A stretch of 64,000 nucleotides of DNA from Alitiscatomonas aceti (GTDB lineage Bacteria > Bacillota > Clostridia > Lachnospirales > Lachnospiraceae). Location of the stretch: assembly GCF_025567195.1 (NCBI RefSeq), contig NZ_JAOQJF010000011.1, positions 1 through 64,000 of the forward strand, given 5' to 3'. The notes under the pieces were generated by a model that searched no databases, was not told the origin of the DNA, and worked only from the letters and a program-made list of their open reading frames with translations. The first letter of the stretch is position 1, and each line of letters begins with the position of its first letter. The position numbers and the translations under genes are program-made. Positions 42,552-50,292 of this stretch are shown piece by piece.

Positions 42552-43691
42552 GTGAATATACTTTCAGTTTTTGGGGAGCTCCTGGCCCAGTCGGGTTTTG
42601 CCGCACTGACCTGGCAGCAGGCTGTCATGCTTCTCATTTCCTTCATTTTATTATATCTGGCGATCAAAAAGCAGTTTGAGCCGCTTCTTCTGCTGCCGAT
42701 TGCCTTCGGTATGTTCCTCGCAAATCTGCCGCTGGCCGGCCTGATGAATGAGGCAGACAACTGGTATAACTCTGGTGTTTTACGGATCATTTACAGCGGC
42801 GTGAAATCCAGTCTGTTCCCGTGTCTGATCTTTATGGCCGTAGGTGCCATGACAGACTTCGGTCCCCTGATCGCTAACCCGGTGAGCCTTTTACTTGGCG
42901 CAGCCGCCCAGTTCGGCATCTACGTGGCTTTCCTTCTTGCCATGGCAACCGGACTGTTCACACCGGGACAGGCTGCCGCCATCGGTATCATTGGCGGTGC
43001 TGACGGCCCGACCGCTATTTACATTGCCAATAACCTGGCTCCGGAGCTGGTGGCTCCCATTGCAGTGGCCGCCTACTCCTATATGGCCCTGATCCCGCTG
43101 ATCCAGCCGCCGATCATGAAGGCACTCACCACAAAGAAAGAGCGTCAGATCGTTATGAAGCAGCTGCGTAAGGTAAGCAAAGTGGAAAAGATCGTATTCC
43201 CCGTATTCGTGGTGCTGTTCTGTTCCTTACTGCTTCCGTCTGTTGCTCCCCTGTTAGGTATGCTGATGCTGGGCAACCTGCTCCGTGAATCCGGAGTGAC
43301 CGGAAGACTTTCCGACACTGCCCAGAACGCACTGTGCAACATCGTTACCATCATGTTAGGCACCACTGTAGGTGCAACTGCCAACGGCGAGATCTTCTTA
43401 CGTGTACAGACCATCGCCATCATCTGCATGGGCCTTCTGGCCTTCGCATTTGCGACCGTGGGCGGCGTCCTGTTCGGAAAGCTCCTTTGCGCGCTGACCG
43501 GAGGAAAGATCAACCCGCTGATCGGTTCCGCAGGCGTATCCGCAGTTCCCATGGCAGCCCGTGTATCCCAGACCGTCGGAGCCAAAGAAAACCCGACCAA
43601 CTTCCTTCTGATGCACGCCATGGGCCCCAACGTAGCCGGAGTCATCGGCTCCGCCGTAGCCGCCGGGTACTTTATGCTGATGTTCGGTTAA
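42552..43691 (+). CDS. gcdB: glutaconyl-CoA decarboxylase beta subunit (Na+ pump)
   Basis: Predicted integral membrane Na+-translocating carboxybiotin decarboxylase, 379 residues. It shares with the paralogue at 28452 the segments FMAVGAMTDFGPLIANPV, GIIGGADGPTAIYIA, YSYMALIPLIQPPIMK and GSAGVSAVPMAARVSQ, but differs in the N-terminal helices. It starts with GTG; AGGAGG at 42540-42545 is spaced 6 nt. It is followed by a repeat-rich region and then the gct promoter. The Na+ gradient made here is the main energy gain of this fermentation route. Confidence 0.9.
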   Translation: MNILSVFGELLAQSGFAALTWQQAVMLLISFILLYLAIKKQFEPLLLLPIAFGMFLANLPLAGLMNEADNWYNSGVLRIIYSGVKSSLFPCLIFMAVGAMTDFGPLIANPVSLLLGAAAQFGIYVAFLLAMATGLFTPGQAAAIGIIGGADGPTAIYIANNLAPELVAPIAVAAYSYMALIPLIQPPIMKALTTKKERQIVMKQLRKVSKVEKIVFPVFVVLFCSLLLPSVAPLLGMLMLGNLLRESGVTGRLSDTAQNALCNIVTIMLGTTVGATANGEIFLRVQTIAIICMGLLAFAFATVGGVLFGKLLCALTGGKINPLIGSAGVSAVPMAARVSQTVGAKENPTNFLLMHAMGPNVAGVIGSAVAAGYFMLMFG

Positions 43692-43705
43692 GCAGAGAGC
43701 AGTGC

Positions 43706-43926
43706 GCAGGATTTCCGGCGGGAGTCTGCACCATGCTCGCATGAGTGCAGAGGAGTGACGGAAATCCTGCATAGGGCGAACGCCCGCGAGCGAGATGGAG
43801 CGAAGCGGAATCGAGCTTGCCGCACTGCGGACCAGGCCCCCTTAGGAAACTCCATTCCAGAGTCTGCACCATGCTCGCATGAGTGCAGAGGAGCAGCGGA
43901 AATCCTGCATAGGGCGAACGCCCGCG
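43706..43926 (+). repeat. duplicated hairpin-containing repeat after gcdB
   Basis: Two 67-bp direct copies lie at 43722-43788 and 43860-43926, offset 138 bp and differing at a few positions. Each includes the small hairpin GGGCG-AA-CGCCC. In addition GCAGGATTTCCG at 43706-43717 is repeated inverted as CGGAAATCCTGC at 43759-43770, giving a 12-bp stem. Placed directly after the beta gene, like the different cluster after oadB at 29605. The rest of the 43692-44024 gap holds only the gct promoter. Confidence 0.8.
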
Positions 43927-43943
43927 CCCCTCTCAAATAACAT

Positions 43944-43972
43944 TTGACGATTCCATCAGAATTCGGTAGAAT
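43944..43972 (+). promoter_or_regulatory. sigma-A promoter of gctA
   Basis: TTGACG (43944-43949), a 17-bp spacer and TAGAAT (43967-43972), about 50 bp before the gctA start. It gives the gct-gcdA genes their own transcription start. Confidence 0.75.
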
Positions 43973-44024
43973 TATATCGTATACATAGTGTATTCATAGT
44001 ATATTTTATAAAGGAGGCTTTATT

Positions 44025-45125
44025 GTGGCTAATAAAGTTATGTCATTACACGATGCCGTAGAGAAGTACGTTCATGACAACGACGTACTCTGCTTCGGCG
44101 GCTTCACCACCAACCGTAAACCTTATGCAGCAGTTTACGAGATCCTTCGTCAGGGAAAGACTGGTTTTGTAGGCTGGTCCGGACCGGCAGGCGGAGACTG
44201 GGATATGCTCATCGGCGAGGGCCGTATCAGAGCGTATATCAACTGCTATACCGCCAACTCCGGTTATACAAACGTGGCACGCCGCTTCCGTGCAGCCATT
44301 GAGAAGGGTGAGCTGACCTACGAGGATTACTCCCAGGACGTTCTGATGTTACAGCTTCACGCCGCTTCCTTAGGCCTTCCCTACCTCCCCGTAAGAATGA
44401 TGCAGGGCTCCGGTCTTGTAAAATACTGGGGGATCAGCGAAGAGCAGAGAAAGACCATGGAAGGTGTTGACAACTTAAAATGCGCAGAGATCGAAAACCC
44501 GTTTGAGCCGGGCGAAAAGCTGTTAGCTGTTCCGGTTCCGAAGCTGGACTGCGCCATCATCCATGTTCAGCAGGCATCTCCTGATGGAACCTGCATTATC
44601 GAAGGCGATGAGTTCCATGATATCGACATTGCCATCGCTGCAAAGCGCACCATCGTAACCTGCGAGGAGATCGTAAGCGATGAGTATATCCGCCGCGATC
44701 CCACCAAGACAAGGATCTTCGGCGAGTGTGTAAACGCAGTTGTACGCGCACCCTACGGCGCATGGCCGTCCCAGTGCTACAACTACTACGACGATGATGA
44801 TAAGGCACTGAAGGAGTACAACAAGGCCTCCATGTACTTAGACGAAGAGGACGCAAAGGCACAGCTCCAGAAGGCTGCCGACAAGGCTGCAAAGGCTGCC
44901 GCTGCCAAGCCGGAGGATGAGAAGTTAGCTGCTGCCGCTGAGGCTGCTGCCCAGGCTGCAAAGGACGCTGCCGACGGCACAAAGATCCCGGAGACCTTTA
45001 AGGATTACCTGCAGAAGTATGTATACGGCTGTAAGGATCAGGACGACCTTCTTAATGTTATCGGCGGTTCCCGTCTCATGGACCTTAAGAATGAGCCGCA
45101 CCTTGGCTATTCTACCAGACACTAA
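44025..45125 (+). CDS. gctA: glutaconate CoA-transferase subunit A
   Basis: Predicted cytosolic subunit of glutaconate CoA-transferase, which moves CoA from acetyl-CoA or another donor to (R)-2-hydroxyglutarate, 366 residues. LCFGGFTTNRKPYAAVYEILRQG and GPAGGDWDMLIGEGRIRAYINCYTANSGYTNVARR are near-diagnostic. Acidaminococcus fermentans GctA is about 320 residues. Here residues about 272-320 form an Ala/Lys/Glu-rich insertion (DKAAKAAAAKPEDEKLAAA...), predicted helical and not seen in that homologue, before the conserved C-terminal LQKYVYGC...SRLMDLKNEPHLGY. GTG start with AAGGAGG at 44011-44017. Confidence 0.92.
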   Translation: MANKVMSLHDAVEKYVHDNDVLCFGGFTTNRKPYAAVYEILRQGKTGFVGWSGPAGGDWDMLIGEGRIRAYINCYTANSGYTNVARRFRAAIEKGELTYEDYSQDVLMLQLHAASLGLPYLPVRMMQGSGLVKYWGISEEQRKTMEGVDNLKCAEIENPFEPGEKLLAVPVPKLDCAIIHVQQASPDGTCIIEGDEFHDIDIAIAAKRTIVTCEEIVSDEYIRRDPTKTRIFGECVNAVVRAPYGAWPSQCYNYYDDDDKALKEYNKASMYLDEEDAKAQLQKAADKAAKAAAAKPEDEKLAAAAEAAAQAAKDAADGTKIPETFKDYLQKYVYGCKDQDDLLNVIGGSRLMDLKNEPHLGYSTRH

Positions 45126-45146
45126 TTGAGGGGAGGAAAAAGAAAA

Positions 45147-45956
45147 ATGGCTGATTATACAAAGTATACAAAACAGGAAATGCAGGCATATGCCATTGCA
45201 AAGAGCATTAAAGAAAATCAGATCGTTATCGTTGGCACAGGCCTTCCGCTCATTGGCGCTTCTCTTGCAAAGCGTGCGGTATGCCCCAGCTGCCATCCCA
45301 TCGTAGAGAGCGGACTTATGGACTGTTCTCCGGTAGAGGTTCCGCGTTCTGTTGGCGATAACCGTTTCATGGCCCATTGTGCCGTTCAGTGGCCCAACGT
45401 CCGTTTCGTTGGCTTTGAGGCCAATGAGTGGCTCCATGACGAGGATCGTCTGATCGCCTTTATCGGCGGCGCACAGATCGACCCCTACGGAAACGTAAAC
45501 TCCACATGTATCTTCGGAAAGGGTGACTATGTGAAGCCCCAGACCCGTTTCACAGGCTCCGGCGGTGCAAACGGAATCGCTACCTTCTGTAATACTGTGA
45601 TCATGATGCAGCACCAGAAGAGAAGATTCATGGAGCATGTTGACTACATCACAAGCTGCGGCTGGATGGACGGCCCCGGAGGACGTGAGAGAGCAGGTCT
45701 TCCCGGAAACCGCGGTCCGCAGATGGTTGTTACAGACCTTGGTATCATGAAATTCGATGAAGAGACCAAGAGAATGTACCTGGCTTACTACTATCCATTC
45801 TCCAGCCCGGAAATGGTTCAGGAGAACACCGGCTTTGAGATCGATGTGACCAGAGCTGAGCTCATGGAGGGCCCGGATCCGGAGATCATCCGCCTGATCC
45901 GTGAGGAGATCGATCCCGGCCAGGCATTCATCAAGGTTCCGAAGGAAAATAAATAA
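45147..45956 (+). CDS. gctB: glutaconate CoA-transferase subunit B
   Basis: Predicted partner subunit, 269 residues, carrying the catalytic glutamate. With the start at 45147 the residue in HPIVESGLMD is Glu 54, the same number as the catalytic Glu 54 known in A. fermentans GctB, supporting both the function and the start. GGGGAGG precedes ATG; the in-frame ATG at 45126 overlaps the gctA stop region and is less likely. ANEWLHDEDRLIAFIGGAQIDPYGNVNSTCI and FTGSGGANGIATFC are typical. It lies 21 bp after gctA, so the subunits are co-translated. Confidence 0.93.
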   Translation: MADYTKYTKQEMQAYAIAKSIKENQIVIVGTGLPLIGASLAKRAVCPSCHPIVESGLMDCSPVEVPRSVGDNRFMAHCAVQWPNVRFVGFEANEWLHDEDRLIAFIGGAQIDPYGNVNSTCIFGKGDYVKPQTRFTGSGGANGIATFCNTVIMMQHQKRRFMEHVDYITSCGWMDGPGGRERAGLPGNRGPQMVVTDLGIMKFDEETKRMYLAYYYPFSSPEMVQENTGFEIDVTRAELMEGPDPEIIRLIREEIDPGQAFIKVPKENK

Positions 45957-45979
45957 GCAACAGTGAATGATGTCCCGGA

Positions 45980-46005
45980 AGGAGAGGGCGGCAGCGCCTT
46001 CTCCT
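45980..46005 (+). promoter_or_regulatory. intercistronic stem-loop gctB/gcdA
   Basis: AGGAGA/TCTCCT (45980-45985 with 46000-46005) with an inner GGCG/CGCC pairing, 10 bp in all with a single-base bulge on each side. No T-run follows, so a processing or stabilising structure is more likely than a terminator. Confidence 0.55.
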
Positions 46006-46035
46006 CTGGAACACGATATATGAGGAGGAAGAAAA

Positions 46036-47805
46036 ATGGGATATTTTTCCATGCCGAAATATTTCCAGGATATGCCCGTTGTTGGTAAGCCGTTAGTGAA
46101 TGCCAACGCAGAAAACGAGGCAGAGCTTAAAGAGATCGAGAAGAATATCCATGACAAGGTAGAAGAGATCCTTGCCAAGGGTATCACCACAGAGGAAAAA
46201 TTAAACGAGCGCGGCCAGCTTTCCGCCATGCAGCGTATCAACGCTCTGGTAGACGAGGGAACCTTCTGCCCGTTAAACAGCCTCTTTAACCCCAACGACA
46301 ACAAGATGGGTTCCACCAACATCATCAACGGCCTTGGCCGCGTAAACGGCAAATGGGTCTATGTGATCGCATCCGATAACAAGAAAATGGCTGGAACCTG
46401 GGAGCCGGGCCAGGCTGAGAACCTGATCCGCTGCTCCGACGCTGCCAAGATGATGAACCTTCCGCTGATCTACTTATTAAACTGCGCGGGCGTTGACTTC
46501 CCGTTCCAGGATCAGGTATATCCCAACCGCCGCGGCGGCGGTACTCCGTTCTTCAGAAATGCTGAGTTAAACCAGTTAGGTATTCCGGTGATCGTAGGTA
46601 TCTACGGAACGAACCCGGCTGGCGGCGGATACCACAGCATTTCCCCGACGATCCTGATCGCCCACAGCCAGGCCAACATGGCAGTCGGCGGAGCAGGCAT
46701 CCTTTCCGGTATGAATCCCAAGGGGTATATCGATAAGGAAGCCGCTGATCAGATCGTGGCTGCCCAGATCGAGAATGCCAAGAACAAGGTTCCGGCTCCG
46801 GGCTCTGTTCCGGTCCACTATGACGAGACCGGCTTCTTCCGTGAGGTTTACGAGAACGATTACGGCGTGATCGAGGGAATCAAGAAATATATCAGCTACC
46901 TTCCGGCTTACAACTTAGAGTTCTTCCGGGTAGATGACCAGAAGGCTCCGCTGCTTCCGGCAGAGGACCTTTACAGCATCATCCCGTTAAACGGAAAGCG
47001 TCCGTATGATATTTACGACGTGATCGGCCGTCTCTTCGACGGTTCCCAGTTATACGAGTACAAGAAGGGCTATGGTCCGGAGATGGTGACCGGTCTTGCC
47101 AAGGTCAATGGTCTTTTAGTAGGCGTCATCGCCAACGTACAGGGACTTTTAATGAACTATCCGGAGTATAAGCAGAACTCCGTAGGCGTAGGCGGAAAGT
47201 TATACCGTCAGGGCCTGATCAAAATGAACGAGTTCGTGACCCTCTGTGCCCGTGACCGGATCCCGCTGATCTGGCTGCAGGATACCACAGGTATCGATGT
47301 AGGCGACGATGCAGAGAAGGCAGAGCTTCTGGGCCTTGGCCAGTCTCTGATCTACTCCATCGAGAACTCCGGTCTTCCGTCCTTAGAGGTTACGCTCCGT
47401 AAGGCCAGCGCTGCTGCCCACTATGTACTGGGCGGACCCCAGGGCAACAACACCAACGTTTACTCCATCGGTACCGCTGCCTGCGAATACTATGTAATGC
47501 CGGGCGAGACCGCTGCCAACGCAATGTACTCCAGAAAGCTTGTGAAGGCAAGCAAGGCTGGCGAGGATATGCAGCCCATCATCGACAAGATGAACGATAT
47601 GATCCAGCTGTATCATGAAAAATCCCGTCCGGAATACTGTGCGAAGGTCGGCATGGTAGACGAGATCGTTGACATGACAGAGCTTCGTCCGTATATCCAG
47701 GCATTCACCGAGGCTGTTTACCAGAATCCGAAGAGCATCTGCCCGATGCACCAGATGGTAACACCCCGTGCGATCCGCGAGTGGAACGACGCGCATAAGG
47801 CCTGA
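46036..47805 (+). CDS. gcdA: glutaconyl-CoA decarboxylase alpha subunit (carboxyltransferase)
   Basis: Predicted cytosolic carboxyltransferase that moves CO2 from glutaconyl-CoA to biotin on GcdC, 589 residues, matching the about 587-residue GcdA of A. fermentans. MGYFSMPKYFQDMP and the YLLNCAGVDFPFQDQVYPNRRGGGTPFFRNAEL stretch are specific to GcdA. Further motifs are GTNPAGGGYHSISPTIL, WLQDTTGIDVGDDAE and LRKASAAAHYVLGGPQG. It contains the two crotonase-fold halves. AGGAGG precedes ATG. It is in the gct unit, separated from its membrane partners gcdDCB by the repeat region and a promoter. Confidence 0.95.
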   Translation: MGYFSMPKYFQDMPVVGKPLVNANAENEAELKEIEKNIHDKVEEILAKGITTEEKLNERGQLSAMQRINALVDEGTFCPLNSLFNPNDNKMGSTNIINGLGRVNGKWVYVIASDNKKMAGTWEPGQAENLIRCSDAAKMMNLPLIYLLNCAGVDFPFQDQVYPNRRGGGTPFFRNAELNQLGIPVIVGIYGTNPAGGGYHSISPTILIAHSQANMAVGGAGILSGMNPKGYIDKEAADQIVAAQIENAKNKVPAPGSVPVHYDETGFFREVYENDYGVIEGIKKYISYLPAYNLEFFRVDDQKAPLLPAEDLYSIIPLNGKRPYDIYDVIGRLFDGSQLYEYKKGYGPEMVTGLAKVNGLLVGVIANVQGLLMNYPEYKQNSVGVGGKLYRQGLIKMNEFVTLCARDRIPLIWLQDTTGIDVGDDAEKAELLGLGQSLIYSIENSGLPSLEVTLRKASAAAHYVLGGPQGNNTNVYSIGTAACEYYVMPGETAANAMYSRKLVKASKAGEDMQPIIDKMNDMIQLYHEKSRPEYCAKVGMVDEIVDMTELRPYIQAFTEAVYQNPKSICPMHQMVTPRAIREWNDAHKA

Positions 47806-47829
47806 TCCTGACTGAAGGCGTGAATTCTG

Positions 47830-47858
47830 ATCCAGACCGGGGGCTCCCCGGTCTGGAT
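47830..47858 (+). promoter_or_regulatory. very stable stem-loop gcdA/hgdC
   Basis: A perfect 13-bp stem, ATCCAGACCGGGG paired with CCCCGGTCTGGAT, around a 3-nt GCT loop (47830-47842 with 47846-47858). It is followed by AATGTTG, not a T-run, so it may act as a weak terminator or as a 3'-end protector of gcdA mRNA. The hgdC promoter lies 32 bp further on. Confidence 0.75.
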
Positions 47859-47889
47859 AATGTTGTATCAAAGGATATATGATTTTGGC

Positions 47890-47918
47890 TTGTCCTTTAG
47901 GGTGCCTTGTGCTATACT
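47890..47918 (+). promoter_or_regulatory. promoter of hgdC-hgdA-hgdB
   Basis: TTGTCC (47890-47895), a 17-bp spacer and TATACT (47913-47918), about 55 bp before the hgdC start. Confidence 0.68.
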
Positions 47919-47972
47919 GGGACAGGAAAAAACAAAAAATTCATTGATACAGAAGAAAACCCGGAGGTTCGT

Positions 47973-48758
47973 ATGAGTGCAGTTTATACACTGGGGATCG
48001 ATGTGGGTTCCACAGCGTCCAAATGTATTATTTTAAAAGATGGCAAAGAGATCGTGGCAAAATCCCTGATCGATGTGGGGGCTGGTACCAGCGGCCCGCA
48101 GCGCGCCATCGACGCCGTGCTGGAGGCAGCCGGCATGACAAGAGACCAGATGGCCTACGTTCTGGCCACGGGCTATGGCCGCAATTCCTTAATGGGTCTT
48201 GCAGATAAGCAGATGAGTGAGCTTTCCTGCCATGCGCGGGGGGCTTCTTTCCTGTTCCCGGAGGCCCATACGGTCATCGATATCGGGGGCCAGGACGTAA
48301 AGGTTCTCCGGATCGAGAACGGGACCATGACCAACTTCCAGATGAATGACAAGTGTGCAGCCGGAACCGGCCGTTTCTTAGATGTTATGGCCAGGGTCCT
48401 GGAGGTGCGCGTGGAGGATCTGGGAGATCTGGGTGCCCAGTCGAAGAAGCATGTGGGCATCAGCTCCACATGTACCGTATTTGCAGAGAGCGAGGTCATC
48501 AGCCAGCTCTCCATGGGTACGGATAAATGCGATATCATCAACGGCATCCATCACTCCGTGGCTGGCCGTGTGGCTGGCCTTGCCCACCGGATCGGCGTGG
48601 TAAAGGACCTTGTGATGACCGGAGGTGTAGCTCAGAACAGAGGCGTTGTATCTGCGCTGGAAGAGGAGCTGGGGTGTCCGATCCTCACTTCTCCGCTGAC
48701 CCAGTATAACGGCGCTTTGGGTGCCGCCCTGTTCGCATGGCAGGCAGCGACCCGCTAA
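47973..48758 (+). CDS. hgdC: 2-hydroxyglutaryl-CoA dehydratase activator
   Basis: Predicted cytosolic homodimeric iron-sulfur ATPase that injects one electron into HgdAB with ATP hydrolysis, 261 residues. The ASKHA fold is clear: GIDVGSTASKCIIL, VIDIGGQDVKV and TGGVAQNRGVVSALEE. Cys 128 (NDKCAAGTGRF) and Cys 167 (SSTCTVFAESE) align with the cluster ligands Cys 127 and Cys 166 of A. fermentans HgdC, bridging one [4Fe-4S] between two subunits. ATG 47973 is chosen because GGAGG at 47963-47967 precedes it; the longer ORF from 47907 crosses the promoter. Confidence 0.95.
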   Translation: MSAVYTLGIDVGSTASKCIILKDGKEIVAKSLIDVGAGTSGPQRAIDAVLEAAGMTRDQMAYVLATGYGRNSLMGLADKQMSELSCHARGASFLFPEAHTVIDIGGQDVKVLRIENGTMTNFQMNDKCAAGTGRFLDVMARVLEVRVEDLGDLGAQSKKHVGISSTCTVFAESEVISQLSMGTDKCDIINGIHHSVAGRVAGLAHRIGVVKDLVMTGGVAQNRGVVSALEEELGCPILTSPLTQYNGALGAALFAWQAATR

Positions 48759-48766
48759 ACGGTAAG

Positions 48767-48814
48767 ACAACGGGCCAGAGGGACATGAGCCATGTCTGTC
48801 TGGCTGCCGTCGTT
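48767..48814 (+). promoter_or_regulatory. intercistronic stem-loop hgdC/hgdA
   Basis: A long imperfect hairpin: GACATG/CATGTC (48782-48787 with 48791-48796, 3-nt loop), GCCAGA/TCTGGC (48774-48779 with 48799-48804) and a basal AACG/CGTT. No T-run follows. It lies ahead of the hgdA ribosome-binding site. Confidence 0.65.
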
Positions 48815-48843
48815 TATACATTCAATGAGGAGGATGAATAATT

Positions 48844-50289
48844 ATGGCTAAAAAGCAGGTTAGTCCCGGCGTTCTTGCCCTTCGTAAGGTTGTGGATGAC
48901 GTTCACAAGGACGCGCGTGAGGCAAAAAAAAGAGGCGAGTTAGTGGGATGGTCTTCTTCCAAATTCCCGTGTGAGCTCGCAGCAGCATTTGACCTGAATG
49001 TTATGTATCCCGAGAACCAGGCCGCTGGTATCGCAGCAAACCGCTACGGCGAGATGATGTGCCAGGCAGCCGAGGATCTGGGCTATGACAACGATATCTG
49101 TGGATACGCACGTATCAGCCTTGCTTATGCGGCTGGCGTCCGCGTTGCCCGTAAATTTGATCCGGAGACCGGTGAGTATATCATCGATCCGTCCACTGGA
49201 AAGCCCTTAAAGGATGAGAACGGCAACGTGGTCATCGACGAGGCCACTGGAAAGCCGAAAAAGGATCCGAAGACCCAGACTCCGTACCTGGAGCTTGTAA
49301 ATATCCTGGAGCTTGAAAAGCTGCCGGATGGACCGGACAAGAAGCGCCGCATCGAGGCCATCTCTCCCATCCGTCAGATGCAGATCCCGCAGCCGGATTT
49401 CGTTCTCTGCTGCAACAACATCTGTAACTGTATGACAAAATGGTATGAGAACATTGCCCGTATGTGCAACGTTCCGCTGATCATGATCGACATCCCGTAC
49501 AATAACACCGTAGATGTTCATGACTCCAACGTGAAGTATGTCCGCGCCCAGTTCGATAAGGCCATCAAGCAGTTAGAAGAGCTGACAGGAAAGAAATTCG
49601 ACGAGAAGAAATTTGAGAAGGCCTGTGAGAACGCAAACCATACTGCGAAGGCATGGTTAAAGGTTTGTGACTACTTACAGTACAAACCGGCTCCATACTC
49701 TGGATTTGACCTGTTCAACCATATGGCTGACGTTGTAACAGCCCGTGCAAGAGTTGAGGCCGCCGAGGCATTTGAGCTTTTAGCCTCCGACCTGGAAGAG
49801 ACCATCAAGAAGGGCGAGACCACCACGCCGTTCCCGGAGAAATACCGTGTAATGTTCGAGGGTATCCCCTGCTGGCCCAAGCTTCCGGCACTGTTCAAAC
49901 CGTTAAAGGAGCATGGCGTCAACGTAACAGCCGTTGTTTACGCTCCGGCCTTCGGTTTCGTTTACAACAATATGGACGAGATGGCACGCGCTTACTATAA
50001 GGCTCCCAACTCTGTCTGCATCGAGCAGGGCGTTGACTGGCGTGAGGGCATCTGCCGCGACAACAAGGTTGACGGCGTTCTGGTACACTACAATAGAAGC
50101 TGTAAGCCGTGGAGCGGCTATATGGCAGAGATGCAGCGCCGCTTTACAAAGGATCTCGGCGTTCCGACTGCCGGCTTCGACGGCGACCAGGCTGACCCGC
50201 GTAACTTCAACGCCGCCCAGTACGAGACCCGCGTTCAGGGCCTTGTGGAGGCCATGGAGGCAAACATGCAGGAAAAGGAGGCTAAATAG
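48844..50289 (+). CDS. hgdA: (R)-2-hydroxyglutaryl-CoA dehydratase alpha subunit
   Basis: Predicted cytosolic subunit of the oxygen-sensitive radical dehydratase that forms glutaconyl-CoA, 481 residues against about 477 in A. fermentans. GWSSSKFPCELAAAF, YPENQAAGIAANR, the Cys-rich VLCCNNICNCMTKWYENIAR and GVLVHYNRSCKPWSGYM are diagnostic; several Cys are candidate [4Fe-4S] ligands. Residues about 105-150 hold a repeated TGKP-containing beta segment that also occurs in the Acidaminococcus protein as I recall it, so it is not novel. GAGGAGG before ATG. Confidence 0.95.
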   Translation: MAKKQVSPGVLALRKVVDDVHKDAREAKKRGELVGWSSSKFPCELAAAFDLNVMYPENQAAGIAANRYGEMMCQAAEDLGYDNDICGYARISLAYAAGVRVARKFDPETGEYIIDPSTGKPLKDENGNVVIDEATGKPKKDPKTQTPYLELVNILELEKLPDGPDKKRRIEAISPIRQMQIPQPDFVLCCNNICNCMTKWYENIARMCNVPLIMIDIPYNNTVDVHDSNVKYVRAQFDKAIKQLEELTGKKFDEKKFEKACENANHTAKAWLKVCDYLQYKPAPYSGFDLFNHMADVVTARARVEAAEAFELLASDLEETIKKGETTTPFPEKYRVMFEGIPCWPKLPALFKPLKEHGVNVTAVVYAPAFGFVYNNMDEMARAYYKAPNSVCIEQGVDWREGICRDNKVDGVLVHYNRSCKPWSGYMAEMQRRFTKDLGVPTAGFDGDQADPRNFNAAQYETRVQGLVEAMEANMQEKEAK

Positions 50290-50292
50290 ACC

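Noticed and set aside
43755..43940. 61-codon ORF in the repeat region after gcdB
   Set aside because: It translates the direct repeats themselves, and the peptide repeats accordingly; no ribosome-binding site.
49150..49300. Repeated TGKP segment in HgdA as a novel insertion
   Set aside because: A comparable segment exists in the Acidaminococcus HgdA as far as I recall, and total length is normal.
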